A stretch of 64,000 nt of DNA, from positions 27,462,335 through 27,526,334 of the forward strand of contig OZ022576.1 of NCBI GenBank assembly GCA_963669155.1, in the 5' to 3' direction. The translations under genes and the position numbers were made by a program. Position 1 is the stretch's first letter, and every line of letters starts with the position of its first letter. The DNA comes from Arbacia lixula (taxonomy: Eukaryota; Echinodermata; Echinoidea; Arbacioida; Arbaciidae). Shown here in pieces: positions 1-10,790 of this stretch. The notes below the pieces were generated by a model that saw only the letters and a list, made by a program, of their open reading frames with translations, was not told the DNA's origin and ran no database searches.

Positions 1-1735
1 TAGGAATCTCTACTGGATCCAATAGAGCTTCCTACTGGTTTCTACTGTAATTTTTCTACTGGTTTGAATATGGAAAGTGAAATGATTTCCAGTAGAAACC
101 ATTAGAAAAATACCAGTAGAATGCCAGTAGAAACCAGTAGCAATTTCTCCTGGACCCATCAGAATACCAGTAGAAACTAGTAGAATACCTACTGGAGCCA
201 TCAGGAGACCAATAGGAATCAAAATTAAAAATATTGATGAAATATCGATTCATATTTTAGTATATGATAATCCGAATCATGGCATATTTCGGTACTCATC
301 ATTATAACCTAATCCCATCCTATCCTATATTTATTCCTATTCTAACCTATACCTATCCTAATTCCTGTCCTTTCCTTCACAGACTTTCATATATATAGCA
401 GTACGGTTATAAGGTTCATAAGATATTGGTTACTACAACTTACATTTAAGAAGATCATTTTTGTTGTTGTTATCATTATTGTCTTCACTTAAGAAGGTGA
501 CATTCACTATTTTATGTTTAAACTTGAAATCATTACTTGGTAAAATTCCTTTTATCTGGTTAGGTGGAGGTTATCTATTTAAAAGTACAAAATTAGGACA
601 CGTAAATACATTCATGAATATTCATGAGCATCTCTATTTCTATTGGTTTCTATTGGTTTCTACTGGTCTCCATTACCAGTAGAATTCACTTGTCTCTGAT
701 GGTTTCTACTGGTTTGACTTAGTATTTTTCACACTCCTTTTCAAACCATTAGATCTCACTGGTATCTATTGGTTTCTACTGGTTTGACTTTGTATTTTTC
801 ATACTCCTTTTCAAAACAGTATATCTCACTAGTTTCAATTGGTTTCTACCGATCTCCAATACCAGGAGAATTCACTGGTCTCTAATGGTTTCTACTGGTT
901 TGACTTTGAATTTTTGACACTCCTTTTCAAACCATTAGGCCTTACTGGTTTCTATTGGTTTATACTGGTCTCCACCAGTAGAATTCACTGGTCTCTAATG
1001 GTTTCTACTGGTTTGACTCTGTATTTTTCACACTCCTTTTCAAAACATTATATCTCACTAGTTTCTATTAGTGTGAAAAAACAAAGTCAAACCAGTAGAA
1101 ACCATTAGAGACCAGTGGATTCTATTGAAATTAAGACCAGTAGAAACCAATAGAAACCAGTGAGATCTAGTGGTTTGAGAAGGAGTGTGAAAAAAACAAA
1201 GTCAAACCAGTAGAAACCATTAGAGACCAGTGGATTCTATTGAAATTAAGACCAGTAGAAACCAATAGAAACCAGTGAGATCTAGTGGTTTGAGAAGGAG
1301 TGTGAAAAAAACAAAGTCAAACCAGTAGAAACCATTAGAGACCAGTGGATTCTAATGGTATTGAAGACCAGTAGAAACCAATAGAAACCAGTGAGATCTA
1401 GTGGTTTGAGAAGGAGTGTGAAAAAAAAACGAAATCAAACCAGTAGAAACCATTAGAGACCAGTGGATTCCAATGGTTTCTACTGGTCTTCAATACCATT
1501 AGAATCCACTGGTCTCTAATGGTTTCTACTGGTTTGACTTTGTTTTTTTCACACTCCTTCTCAAACCATTAGATCTCACTGGTTTCTATTGGTTTCTACT
1601 GGTCTTCAACACATTAGACTCTACTGGTTTCTACTGGTTTCTACTGGTTTGATTTTGTAGTTCCTCTTCAGACCAGTAGACTCTACTGGACCAGTAGAAA
1701 CCAGTAGACGGTCTCTACTGGTTTCTACTGGTTTC
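1..1735. repeat. GGTTTCTACTGGT satellite with internal orientation switches
   Basis: Nearly the whole block at 1-200 and 630-1735 is built from a 13-mer-like motif, GGTTTCTACTGGT, and its complement ACCAGTAGAAACC. From about 640 to 1060 the motif reads forward. From about 1080 to 1470 it reads reversed as a higher-order unit of about 115 bp (units end at 1135, 1250 and 1366) that contains GTTTGAGAAGGAGTGTG. From about 1480 to 1735 it reads forward again. The array can form very long snap-back structures. Open frames inside it, such as 839-1108, are repeat-derived. Bases 223-460 between blocks are AT-rich with a CCTATCCTAT-like stretch and no gene. Confidence 0.85.
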
Positions 1736-1740
1736 TATGG

Positions 1741-2220
1741 GAATTTCGACCTGGGTATGATTGGCTGGTTAGGATCGCTCAACTTCGCCATGTCTCATGC
1801 AGTGTGGATTTGAACATGGTGGATATTTTGCTGGATCCTGACCCTTCTACAAGAAGAGGTTGACAAAAAATGGTATGATCACAAAGTACAATAAATTCCG
1901 CTTCAGATGATCTATAAGTGTTGGGGGCTCAAAAGCGATTGACATTGAAATATAGAGTTTATTTTCATTTTTCTTTTTTTAATTAGTACCACATATTCAT
2001 CTCGAATTTGCAATATTTTTCTGCCTGTTTTAATTGAATGTTTTTTCATACTTGGTAAATTTCAACCTCCAACATACAGTTGCAAAAGAAAGTGTACAAA
2101 AATATGGTTTATTCATGGAGATATCGCAGTTTGAAAAGGAGACCTTATTTCGCGGCTCGAGAGGTCAAGTGAACTAGGTCACGACTACCGGCTGAAAATA
2201 AAATCGCGTGTTTTCTGCTG
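1741..2220. other. Non-coding stretch with no recognisable feature
   Basis: AT-rich sequence with short T runs. No coherent reading frame, RNA gene or repeat was recognised between the satellite and the direct repeat at 2231. Confidence 0.5.
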
Positions 2221-2230
2221 CCTGCGGACG

Positions 2231-2620
2231 AATATCGGTTGCGCAGTCCGTATGATTTCTGAAAATTCTCGTCACTTTGAAGACGAATAGCACAAATGTT
2301 TTATTTTTTACCCCAAACAAAACTGGAATCAAATTCTCCGCTAGAGTACTGGCTTTCCAAAGCGCCGTCCAATTTGTAGAAGCTAGGGTCAGGATCCAGC
2401 AAAGTCTGAGAGCTTACATATATATCGGTTGCAAGGTCCGTACGATTTCTGAAATCTCGCGTCACTTTGAAGACGAATAGTACGAATGTTTTATTTTTTA
2501 GCCCAAACAATATTGGAAGCAAAATCTCCGCTTGAAGTATTGGCTTTTTAGAGCCGTAACTGTCTTTGCCGTACAATCCATAGAAGGGTCAGCATCCAGC
2601 AAGGTCTGAGAGCTTACATA
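2231..2620. repeat. Two diverged direct copies of a ~190-bp unit
   Basis: The sequence from TATCGGTTGCGCAGTCCG at 2232 is repeated from about 2422 (TATCGGTTGCAAGGTCCG). Both copies share GTCACTTTGAAGACGAATAG, a TTTTATTTTTTA run and, near their ends, AGGGTCAG and GTCTGAGAGCTTACAT. Short frames across the copies (2277-2480 and 2301-2576) are explained by the repeat and match no known protein. Confidence 0.75.
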
Positions 2621-3111
2621 TTTCAAAAAAATATTGAGGCCTGTTTTTGAAAGCAAATAACATACAAACTCCTTTGCGGATTTCGAAAAAAATGTACATA
2701 TTTATTTCGAAACATATAATCTCAATCCCTGTCTAAAAAAATCCTGATTAGTATGCTTACAGAAGACACCAGCAAAAGATCTCGCGAGCATGTCGAATTC
2801 CTTCATAATCTAGGCGCAGCAAAATCTGCGCGTGAGATTTCGCGAGACGAAAAATAAAACGCTCACGATTTCTATAGAACGAGCGAGCGCTGCCGATTGA
2901 CTGTAAAAGGGAATGTTTTCTCGAATGTATCTGAAATTTTAAGGTCACATGTAGGATACGTATCTCCCGTAGAATAAATGGAAATCTAACTAGTTTTCAT
3001 TGAGAGTTGACTATTTTTGTGGTACGAAAAAAGAAAGCTGGAACAATTACCGAAGATTATTTCATCAAAACCGAATATTACGCTTTGCCGTTTCCAGGAA
3101 AGGGTGATATA

Positions 3112-3114
<3 letters not shown>
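2621..3114. other. Non-coding stretch with no recognisable feature
   Basis: No supported gene. The short frame at 2757-2948 has no recognisable motif. The region leads into the (TC)n tract. Confidence 0.5.

Positions 3115-3170
<56 letters not shown>
3115..3170. repeat. (TC)n microsatellite
   Basis: About 27 uninterrupted TC dinucleotides. The frame across it that reads Ser-Leu-Ser-Leu is an artefact of the microsatellite. Confidence 0.97.
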
Positions 3171-3174
<4 letters not shown>

Positions 3175-3599
3175 AATGACAGAGTCAGGGAACTTTCAGA
3201 ATTAGGTCTGCAAAAGGGACGGGCTACCTTTATTAAACATGTGTCCTGAAGATGCAATTTTCTAATTAGTAGGCGTCCAAAATGTCTGCCAACGCAGTGT
3301 TTTTTTTTTCTGTTTTATTATAACCTACAAGAATGAAAGTTGGTACATAGTTTGTTTTGAGGCGCCATTTTCCAAGATGGCCATCAATGTAATTTATTAA
3401 TCTTTATTCCCTCCAATTTGTTTCATTTGATCGAGATATATTCATAGTGAGGGCATGAATAAGAAAAGAGATTATTGGCAAGTGACAAAAGAACAAAGAG
3501 TGGCCTTGAAAAGCAACTCCAAAACATTTCATGCCCAAAATTATAACATGATATAAGATATATGCATTTATGATTTCAATGTCATGTTTACAAAATTGG

Positions 3600-5230
3600 G
3601 AGTTAGATGTTTTATCACTGATCTTTCCTTCCAGCCGGGGGAGGGGGGTGGGCGGCTAGTTCATGTCAGATGGGATCCCCATTTGTAACAAAATTTTTCC
3701 CATAGCCTGAGAATAATCTGTCGAGTTTTGATGAAATCTCACGTTCATTTTTAGATAGATGTCCTATTTTTACAACATTAGGTACTCTATTCCGAGGTGA
3801 CTTCTTTCAAGTTTGGTTAAAATAAAGTCATGTACCTTTGGGGAAAAGTAAAAAAAATAAATGGAATTTGCCCCCTGGGGCCATTTAGGCTGGTACCTCC
3901 ACCACCCGCCCCTTGCCACTTGCGTACCACAGTTTTAAGAACTTAAGGTCCCTCATTCCTATCAAGTTTGGTTAGAATTCAGTTACAGGTATTTATTTTT
4001 CTGAAAATTCGAAAATAAGTGGAAGTTGCATGGGGGCATTTTTTTTGGCGGGGGGGGGGGGGGGGGATACCCCCCCCCCCTCCATCCCCATGATTCCTTG
4101 TCATTTGTGTTTCCTCTGTTACAGGTCACGATCTTACATTTGTAAGATCAACATGTTTTGCGGATGAATATATGTTCGCGGAGGGGATCCGCCGAGTCTG
4201 AACATGGAGTCCATTAAAGAATTAAGGCACGACTTAACTCGACATGTCTGAAATTGTGCTTTTATAGCGTTAGAGAGGTAAGGAACTACAAAGCTACCCG
4301 TAACAACCCATTCTAAGAACTTAAGGTTCCTAATACCTAAGGATGGTTTCATTTATTTATTCTTCAGAAAAAAAATATTTTAAGAAAAGAAATTTCCCCC
4401 CTGGGGCGTTTTGGGGGCTACCCCCTTCCCGCTTCCCCAGCCCCTTGCAACTTTTGTACCCCCAGTTTACCACCTGATGGTTCCTTTTACCTAAGGATGA
4501 TTCCTATCAAGTTTGTTTAAAAATCCAGTTATTTATTCTTCTGAAAATGTCACAAAGAAGAAGAAGTTGCCCCATTGGGGCATTTTTTGTGGGGGGGGGG
4601 GGGGGGGGAGGCTACCCCCTCCCGGCTCCTTGCTATTTGTGTCCCCCATTCTAACAACGTAAGGTTCCTAAAACCTAAGGATGGTTCCAGTTATTTATTC
4701 TTCTGAAAATGTCACAAACAAGAAGAAGTTGCCCCATTGGGGCATTTTTTGTGGGGGGGGGGGGGGGGGGAGGCTACCCCCTCCCGGCTCCTTGCTATTT
4801 GTGTCCCCCATTCTAACAACGTAAGGTTCCTAAAACCTAAGGATGGTTCCAGTTATTTATTCTTGAGAAAAAAGTATTACCAAATAAAAGAAAATTCCTC
4901 TGGGGCGTTTTGGGGGCTACCGCCCCTTTCCCCAGCCCCTTGCTACTTGTGTTCCCCAAGTTTAACAAATAATGGTCCGTATAATCTCAGGATGATTCCT
5001 ATCTACTTTGGTTAAATTTCAGTTATGTATTCTTGAGAAAATATTCCCAAATAAGAAAAAAAAATCCCCCAGGGGGCATTTAGGGGGCTATTTCCCGGCC
5101 CCCTTGCCACTTATGACCACACATTTGAACAAGGTACTAGGGCCCTATTACCTTAGGATGATTCCTATTAAGGTTTGCGTTTTCGCAAAGAAGTAAAAAT
5201 AACATATGACCCCTGGAGCACTTATTTGGG
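3600..5230. repeat. Degenerate repeat family with poly-G/poly-C blocks
   Basis: Blocks of the type CCCCTGGGGCATTTTGGGGG are followed by CCTTGC(C/T)A(C/T)TTGTG, then AAGGTTCCTAA, ACCTAAGGATGGTTCC and a TTATTTATTCTT(C/G)AGAAAA tail, over and over. The clearest pair is an exact-looking tandem duplication with a period of 162 bp at 4541-4702 and 4703-4864. G runs of 13-19 occur near 4055, 4592 and 4753. There is no coding content; the short frames here lie on the repeat. It probably reflects an old dispersed element amplified locally. Confidence 0.7.
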
Positions 5231-5743
5231 GGCTGCCCCCAGGCGACCCTGAAAATATTTTGAGATGCCTCTATATCTAATATTGTTCCAAATATGGTTT
5301 TGAACATGTGTGCCAAACTTGGTGATTGAAGACAAAAGTACACAATTATTGACCTTATCCAACCCACTAGCATACAGTCCTCCCCTCAAAAACCATGCAC
5401 GCACGCGCACGCGAATTTCAAGTTCGCTGCGCCGTGCTTCATCTCGCGTCAGATGTCCAGGCCAATCTGAAATACGGTCAGCGTGAAATTCATCCAAACA
5501 TTTGAAGATACCATACAAAAATGAATGTAGGAGGTAAATAAACAAATTGCTACGGTGTCCTCTAGTCATCCGATATCTTCGAACAATAGCGTTAATATGA
5601 TGCCCCTTTTTTCGTGCGTGGGTCTCTTTAACGACGCCATAAATATTTTGGACATCTGACCACTGTTACAGTGGATGACACCGGTTCTGGGAAACACTGC
5701 CCTCTACGTTCATCAAGCATGTTGCCTAATTTCATGTACCAAG
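5231..5743 (+). other. 5' flank of PDSS1 exon 1
   Basis: This 0.5 kb holds no recognisable element between the repeat family and the first exon. No TATA box is clear at a suitable distance, and no CpG-rich promoter stands out. The transcription start and 5' UTR are presumably here, within about 200 bp of the ATG, but the sequence alone does not fix them. Confidence 0.3.
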
Positions 5744-5902
5744 ATGGCAGCGCTCGTGTGTAAATTTTTCGTGCAGGAATCGGTCAGAATTAAATCGAGT
5801 TTTCAGCCACTTTTCGCGAATTATTCTCATCTTACGTACAAGAAAGAACCAATTGCTCGTAGATTATGTAGCTGGTGTAGATCCGACAGTTGGCAGTATA
5901 CG
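5744..5902 (+). CDS. PDSS1: PDSS1 exon 1: initiator and mitochondrial targeting segment
   Basis: 53 complete codons run from an ATG in good context (purine at -3, G at +4) to the donor ACG|GTAAGT. The peptide starts MAALVCKFFVQESVRIK and has many Arg, Lys, Ser and hydrophobic residues with almost no acidic ones, as expected for a mitochondrial transit peptide. Another in-frame start codon lies at 5675, but the 5744 ATG has the better context and gives the typical N terminus. It ends in phase 0, which exon 2 at 25657 needs. The assignment to PDSS1 is inferred from phase, strand and targeting character, because transit peptides are poorly conserved. The alternative is the first exon of another mitochondrial protein whose other exons were not recognised. 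The 3' half of this exon is duplicated at 6498-6584. Confidence 0.6.
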
Positions 5903-6289
5903 GTAAGTTGAATAAACTAGGTGACATTCTCGACTCAACTAGAGTGAGTCGACCGACATGACCGAGTACTACTCGGTCTAGCCCCGGGACTGCTCCCGCG
6001 CAGCGGGAGCGTCCTGAGGGCTCGCCACCAATTTCCCAACATGTCTGGTCCGACTACCGTCCCGAGAAATCAACCCTTGCACATGAATGAATTACTCATT
6101 TCAAGTACATTTATCACATATAAATGGCTAAATGTATTGAATGTATACCTGAGCTATAAAACTGTTTGAAAATGCTAAGCAACGTGACATATTACCTCTT
6201 CACATATGACATGTATGATCATGATCTTTGTAACAAATACGGTTCGCATCAACAGAAGTCAACATACATTTTTTGATGACAGGGGCCCT

Positions 6290-6915
6290 TTAACTCGACA
6301 TGTCTGAAATTGTGCTTTTATAGCGTTAGAGAGGTAAGGAACTACAAAGCTACCCGTAACACCCCATTCTAAGAACTTAAGGTTCCTAATACCTAAGGAT
6401 GGTTTCATTTATTTATTCTTCAGAAAAAAAAATATTTTAAGAAAAGAAATTTCCCCCCTGGGGCGTTTTGGGGGCTACCCCCTTCCCGCTTCCCCAGATG
6501 AATTATTCTCATCTTACGTACAAGAAAGAACCAATTGCTCGTAGATTATGTAGCTGGTGTAGATCCGACAGTTGGCAGTATACGGTAAGTTGAATAAACT
6601 AGGTGACATTCTCGACTCAACTAGAGTGAGTCGACCGACATGACCGAGTACTACTCGGTCTAGCCCCGGGACTGCTCCCGCGCAGCGGGAGCGTCCTGAG
6701 GGCTCGCCACCAATTTCCCAACATGTCTGGTCCGACTACCGAGAAATCAACCCTTGCACATGAATGAATTACTCATTTCAAGTACATTTATCACATATAA
6801 ATGGCTAAATGTATTGAATGTATACCTGAGCTATAAAACTGTTTGAAAATGCTAAGCAACGTGACATATTACCTCTTCACATATGATCATGATCTTTGTA
6901 ACAAATACGGTTCGC
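6290..6915. repeat. Rearranged second copy of 4234-6247
   Basis: Bases 6290-6497 repeat 4234-4440, and bases 6500-6915 repeat 5818-6247, both almost exactly and with only small indels. The copy is therefore the segment 4234-6247 with about 1.38 kb (4441-5817) removed, placed in direct orientation directly after the original. The junction is the CCCCAG|ATG at 6497/6498. Hairpins in the original (ACCGAGTACTACTCGGT at 5961, GCTCCCGCGCAGCGGGAGC at 5992) are kept in the copy. The near identity points to a recent event or to two alleles joined in the assembly. Confidence 0.9.
6498..6584 (+). pseudogene. Duplicated 3' half of PDSS1 exon 1
   Basis: Bases 6500-6584 repeat the end of exon 1 with the same donor (ACG|GTAAGT). 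The copy is preceded by CTTCCCCAG, which looks like a splice acceptor, and then by ATG. Read from this ATG it gives 29 codons (MNYSHLTYKKEPIARR and on) ending in phase 0. It could therefore be skipped, be spliced in frame between exons 1 and 2, or serve as an alternative first exon. The 5' half of the exon is missing because the duplicated block carries an internal deletion. It is most likely a by-product of a tandem duplication or an assembly join of two alleles. No evidence of use is visible. Confidence 0.6.
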
Positions 6916-7214
6916 CGAGGCTGCCATCTTGGCTGCTTCAAAAACGTATACTGTAAATGGGAACTAGCGCATGCGCATTAAGTTTTGTATCTCAGCTGCT
7001 GTCGTGCGATTCTGAACCACTTTAGGTCGAAAACAATTTTTAAAAATGCAACATGGATTGAATTCATCTTCATACCAACTACGGAATTATTCAGGTATAT
7101 ATTTTACTTATATACGTGCAATAGATTTGAGATTTGAGTTGCAGAATTGCTGAAACCAACTAACATAATCACTGCTAATCTCGACTTCCTTACTTCAAAG
7201 CTCCGTGCTACGTA
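6916..7214. other. Intron 1 sequence with no recognisable gene
   Basis: No coding feature. Part of it (about 7100-7214) recurs in inverted orientation near 12200-12350, so it belongs to a dispersed repeat. Confidence 0.4.
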
Positions 7215-7237
7215 GCCCGCTCACTGCGTGAGCGGGC
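7215..7237. repeat. GC-rich 10-bp hairpin
   Basis: GCCCGCTCAC, a TGC loop and GTGAGCGGGC form a perfect stem. The same hairpin with a TGT loop recurs at 7624-7646, and a degraded form lies near 12182. The related sequence suggests the ends of one dispersed element family. Confidence 0.7.
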
Positions 7238-7252
7238 TGGTCGCAGTAATAC

Positions 7253-7505
7253 TCGGTCATGATCGCCTATGTCTCCAGATATGGCACTTGACTCTGACTG
7301 AGAGAGAAAACGAGAGAGAGAGAGACAGAGAGAGAGATAGAGAGAGGGGGGGGGGGGGGGGGGAGAGGCACCGACCACTGCCACTGCACTAGCACTGAAC
7401 TGTCTGCCAGTCTACTCTGAGTAGACTCTCTCTCTCTCTCTCTCACTCGTTTTCTCTCTCAGTCAGAGTCAAATGCCATATCTGGAGACATAGGCGATCA
7501 TGGTG
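7253..7505. repeat. Fold-back with (GA)n/(TC)n arms and a poly-G core
   Basis: Bases 7255-7320 (starting TCATGATCGCCTATGTCTCC) are repeated in inverted order at 7430-7502 (ending GGAGACATAGGCGATCATGG), with near-perfect pairing over about 65 bp. GA and TC microsatellites and a G run at 7347-7363 lie inside. This is the form of a short inverted-repeat element or stable cruciform. Confidence 0.8.
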
Positions 7506-7623
7506 TGTCACCAATCTCTGTTCCTAGCTGTTTGATTTTTAAAATGGCTCCACCTCCCGCTGGGCGCTAGTTCTACTTCTAGGGCTACCACCACTGTAGG
7601 CCTACTCAGACTTAGTGCGAACA

Positions 7624-7660
7624 GCCCGCTCACTGTGTGAGCGGGCTGCTTTGCATCTAG
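7624..7660 (+). mobile_element. Helitron-like 3' terminus (hairpin plus CTAG)
   Basis: A perfect 10-bp GC stem (7624-7633 with 7637-7646) is followed after ten bases by CTAG and then T. This is the arrangement that marks Helitron 3' ends (hairpin about 10 nt before CTRR, inserted before T). A 5' TC end and a Rep/helicase gene were not identified, so the element would be a non-autonomous relic. Hairpins with CTAG also arise by chance. Confidence 0.35.
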
Positions 7661-8136
7661 TTAGGAATAACCGTCTCATTCGGGGCATTCTTAAATCGAA
7701 ATTACATTTTTGGACATACCTTGAATAGAGACATTATTATATCCACACCAAACGGGTATTGGCAATTTAGTATAACGTACAGTTCAATGTGCGTTGATAG
7801 GTACAACCACTGGCGCTAGATGGCGCTGTCGCGCATGTGTACCGAAAGTCAATGTGTGTTGTGCGTCACCGTATCCCCATAGGAATACGTGTTGTAGCCG
7901 CAGTTATCGTTTTGCAATCTCTAATGCTTGTGTCATGGCAAGTGGAAGGATATTAGTTTTCAATTTGTGTTATAGGTCTCATATACAATGTACATCGTAT
8001 ATCGTGAACGTACGATATGTATACTTACTATCGTAAGCAAGATCTGCCATCCATAAAGCTCAGAATCATCACCAGTCACTGCGATTTGTGCCGGTATGCA
8101 CCAAAATCCAAATAACAGCTACATTCCGTAAAGTCT
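7661..8136. other. Intron 1 sequence with no recognisable feature
   Basis: No supported gene. The 80-codon frame at 7794-8036 has no recognisable domain. Confidence 0.4.
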
Positions 8137-8368
8137 TTGTTCATTAGGTGGTCTGCCATGCCATGGCAGATCACCTCTTGTTTTCGTCCAAATTTTCTTT
8201 CTTTATTTATTATTAGGTGCCATGCCATGGCAGATCACCTCCTGTTTTCGTCCGAATTTTCTTTCTTTATTATTTATTATTTATTTATTTTTATTCCAAT
8301 TTTTTGTGACATTGATATCTCAACAATGCATTGACCATGTTTCATCAAATATTCCTCATGTATAGTTA

Positions 8369-9011
8369 CAGTTGAGGCCGAAAATTTACATACACCCATG
8401 GAATTCAGTGAAATTTGTTCACTTGACAATCATTGTCAAATTGATTATATCTTCAGAAATATAAGGACTACCATGATGAATTTGGTATGAAATGAAGGAG
8501 CGTATTAAGCTTTTTTACATGATTGGAATTCTGTTGGGATTAAATTCTATTTCAGGTGAAATTTTCTTTGAAGAAAAAAAGTAATATTTGTGCCAAATGT
8601 TTTTTATTGTTACTATATTTTTAAACATCGTTTCATAGAATTATGTAAATGTCAAATCTGTGATTCATATTACATTTTATATCATGATATGTCACCACTG
8701 AACAAAAAAGTGTAACCTGAAATGATTGTGTTAAAAGTAACTAGCACAAATATGAAATGTTTTTGTCAAGTTTTTATCTTTAATATTTCTGAAATAAGAA
8801 GATTTGGGGGGGACAAAATGACACCTTAATATTTTTCAACTCCTGATGACTAAGCAATGTGATGAAGGGGCATGACATACTCATTTGTTTAATACCAAAT
8901 TAGTCATGATAGCACAAATATTTTATAAGATACAGTACATTTTATGATGATGGGCAAGTGTCAACTTTTCTTTGAATTTCCTGGGTGTATGTAAACTTCT
9001 GGCCTCAACTG
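8369..9011. mobile_element. Tc1-like non-autonomous element
   Basis: The termini are CAGTTGAGGCCGAAAATTTA and, inverted, TAAACTTCTGGCCTCAACTG, each flanked by TA (8367-8368 and 9012-9013). This terminus (CAGTTGA..., followed by TTTACATACACCC) belongs to the Tc1/mariner type well known from Sleeping Beauty-like elements. The 643-bp body has no transposase frame, so it is a MITE. Confidence 0.88.
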
Positions 9012-9928
9012 TATGTGAACATGTTCCAGGAACATTTTCAAGGTCATTACATAATCGTGACATCATGCATGAGCAATTAAATGAAAATGTATTATCTCAT
9101 ATAGCTCTAGAATTGGTCATCTCTGTGTAATGAAATTTGGCATGCATAAAATTAATGAGAAGCCAATTAATTTCAATGAAAAAAAAAAAAAAACGCGCAC
9201 GTACGCGTATGTTAAAGCATAAACGCGCGCTCAAAATTAAAAAATGCTCTAAATCAACTCAAATTTTTTTTGCATATGTTTCAGGCCATTTAAAGCATTT
9301 CAAAAATTTCTGCGCGTATGCGCGTGCGCACGCCCGTTTCCGTGCATGAAGCAAACGCAATGTCGGAACACCTTTTTTTCACTGGATTCATGTTTTTGAC
9401 ACTCCAAACAACACATCCTGTCATTTTGAGCCATTTCCATGCAATAATAAGGTCGTGCGGGTGCGTCAAAGTTCAAAGTCCGCGCGTGCGTCAATACATT
9501 TTTTTGTGCAAATATTGCAAAAAACATGACCACCTTCAATTGGCCACAGCTCCTCAGAATTGCTGGTGACCCCCAATTTTTTTTCCATATTTTGGTCGTT
9601 TAATACATCGTGACGTCATCATATTGCCATATGAATTGAAAAAATGAATTTTCATGTATGACGTCATGAACTTTTTTACCCGTTTTTGCGTATCTCAGTA
9701 ATCAGTGATCAATTTTGTTCCAAATTTCAGTATGTGGTAGCTGAGACATTGCTCTGAATAACAGCCTTACATTTTTGCAAGAATTCCATCTTCATGGTGT
9801 TGATTTGATTATAGTCATTAATGTCAAAATAGCAAGTGTGTATGTGTTATGTCGGTGGTGATTGAGGAAGAGCGCCATCTGTCGGTATGCCAGTAGATGG
9901 AGCCGTGTCTGCTATTTGCCATGTCGTA

Positions 9929-10790
9929 CAGGGAAACCCCGTTATAACGGGGGGATCGGGACCCACACTTTTTCCTCGCTATAGCCGATTGCTCGCTATA
10001 CCAGTACGTGATTAATACATACAGAAAAAATGCATATATAGGACTACACAAATAATAACATATTTACCGTTAGTACTGTAATCTTTTAATGGCTTTGCAA
10101 GCATTCTAGATTGAATTCACTAGCTAACAATTCACTAAAATATCTTACAGCACTGTTGGAAACGTAAATAAATGATATTTCCAACGCCTCCGTTTACCGA
10201 CAAATGAAGCAGCGGGGAGGCTCATTTACCCCGCCGTGCCTGCTGGCATGACCGCGTGTATGCAATGAATGATCATTGAATGCAATCTCCAGGCACGGCC
10301 GGTCGTACACACCTGGTGTCGCATGTGTGTAGAGGCGCCATGTGCATGCGTGACTTCAAGGGGGCATGCGGTACCCAGAGCTAGCTGTATAGAGATACGG
10401 CTCTGGCAGAGACAGTACCGCACGCACGTCATGTGGACATGTATGCATGTGTGGCTGTGTGTGTGTGTGGATTCTTGCACGGTGTGTGTGATCAGTGTTT
10501 AACGGCGCAAAGAAAATTGCTTGACTATGTGCTGTTGAACATTGCATTTCCCTCGCTGCGCGGCGTGGCTGTAACGGAGTGCTCGTAATAACGGGTTTGA
10601 TTTCTTTTCTTTTTCCTTATTCTTGGGCTGGGAATTTGCCTCGTTATAGCAGAAATTTCGCTATAGCCGATCTCGTTATATGAAAACAGAATACACGGAG
10701 GTCCATGGAAGAAAAATCGGGCCCCAAGAAATGTCCTCGTAATAACAGGGTTCTCGCTATACCCGTGCTCGTTATAACGCGGTTTCCCTG
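9929..10790. mobile_element. pogo-like MITE, copy A
   Basis: Starts CAGGGAAACCCCGTTATAAC and ends with the near-inverse GTTATAACGCGGTTTCCCTG, with TA on both sides (9927-9928, 10791-10792). A CAG start with a TA target is the signature of pogo/Tigger-type Tc1/mariner elements. Subterminal sequence includes GCTATAGCCGATTGCTCGCT on the left and CTCGCTATACCCGTGCTCGT on the right. The 862-bp body has no transposase; the 60-100-codon frames on it are spurious. It is the cleanest reference copy of this family here. Confidence 0.88.

Noticed and set aside
1-1735. A CRISPR array, because of the regular short repeats
   Set aside because: The genome is eukaryotic, spacing is irregular, the word occurs in both orientations and there are no unique spacers or cas genes.
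3007-3249. 80-codon frame with a long Ser-Leu repeat
   Set aside because: It is translation of the (TC)n microsatellite without any domain.
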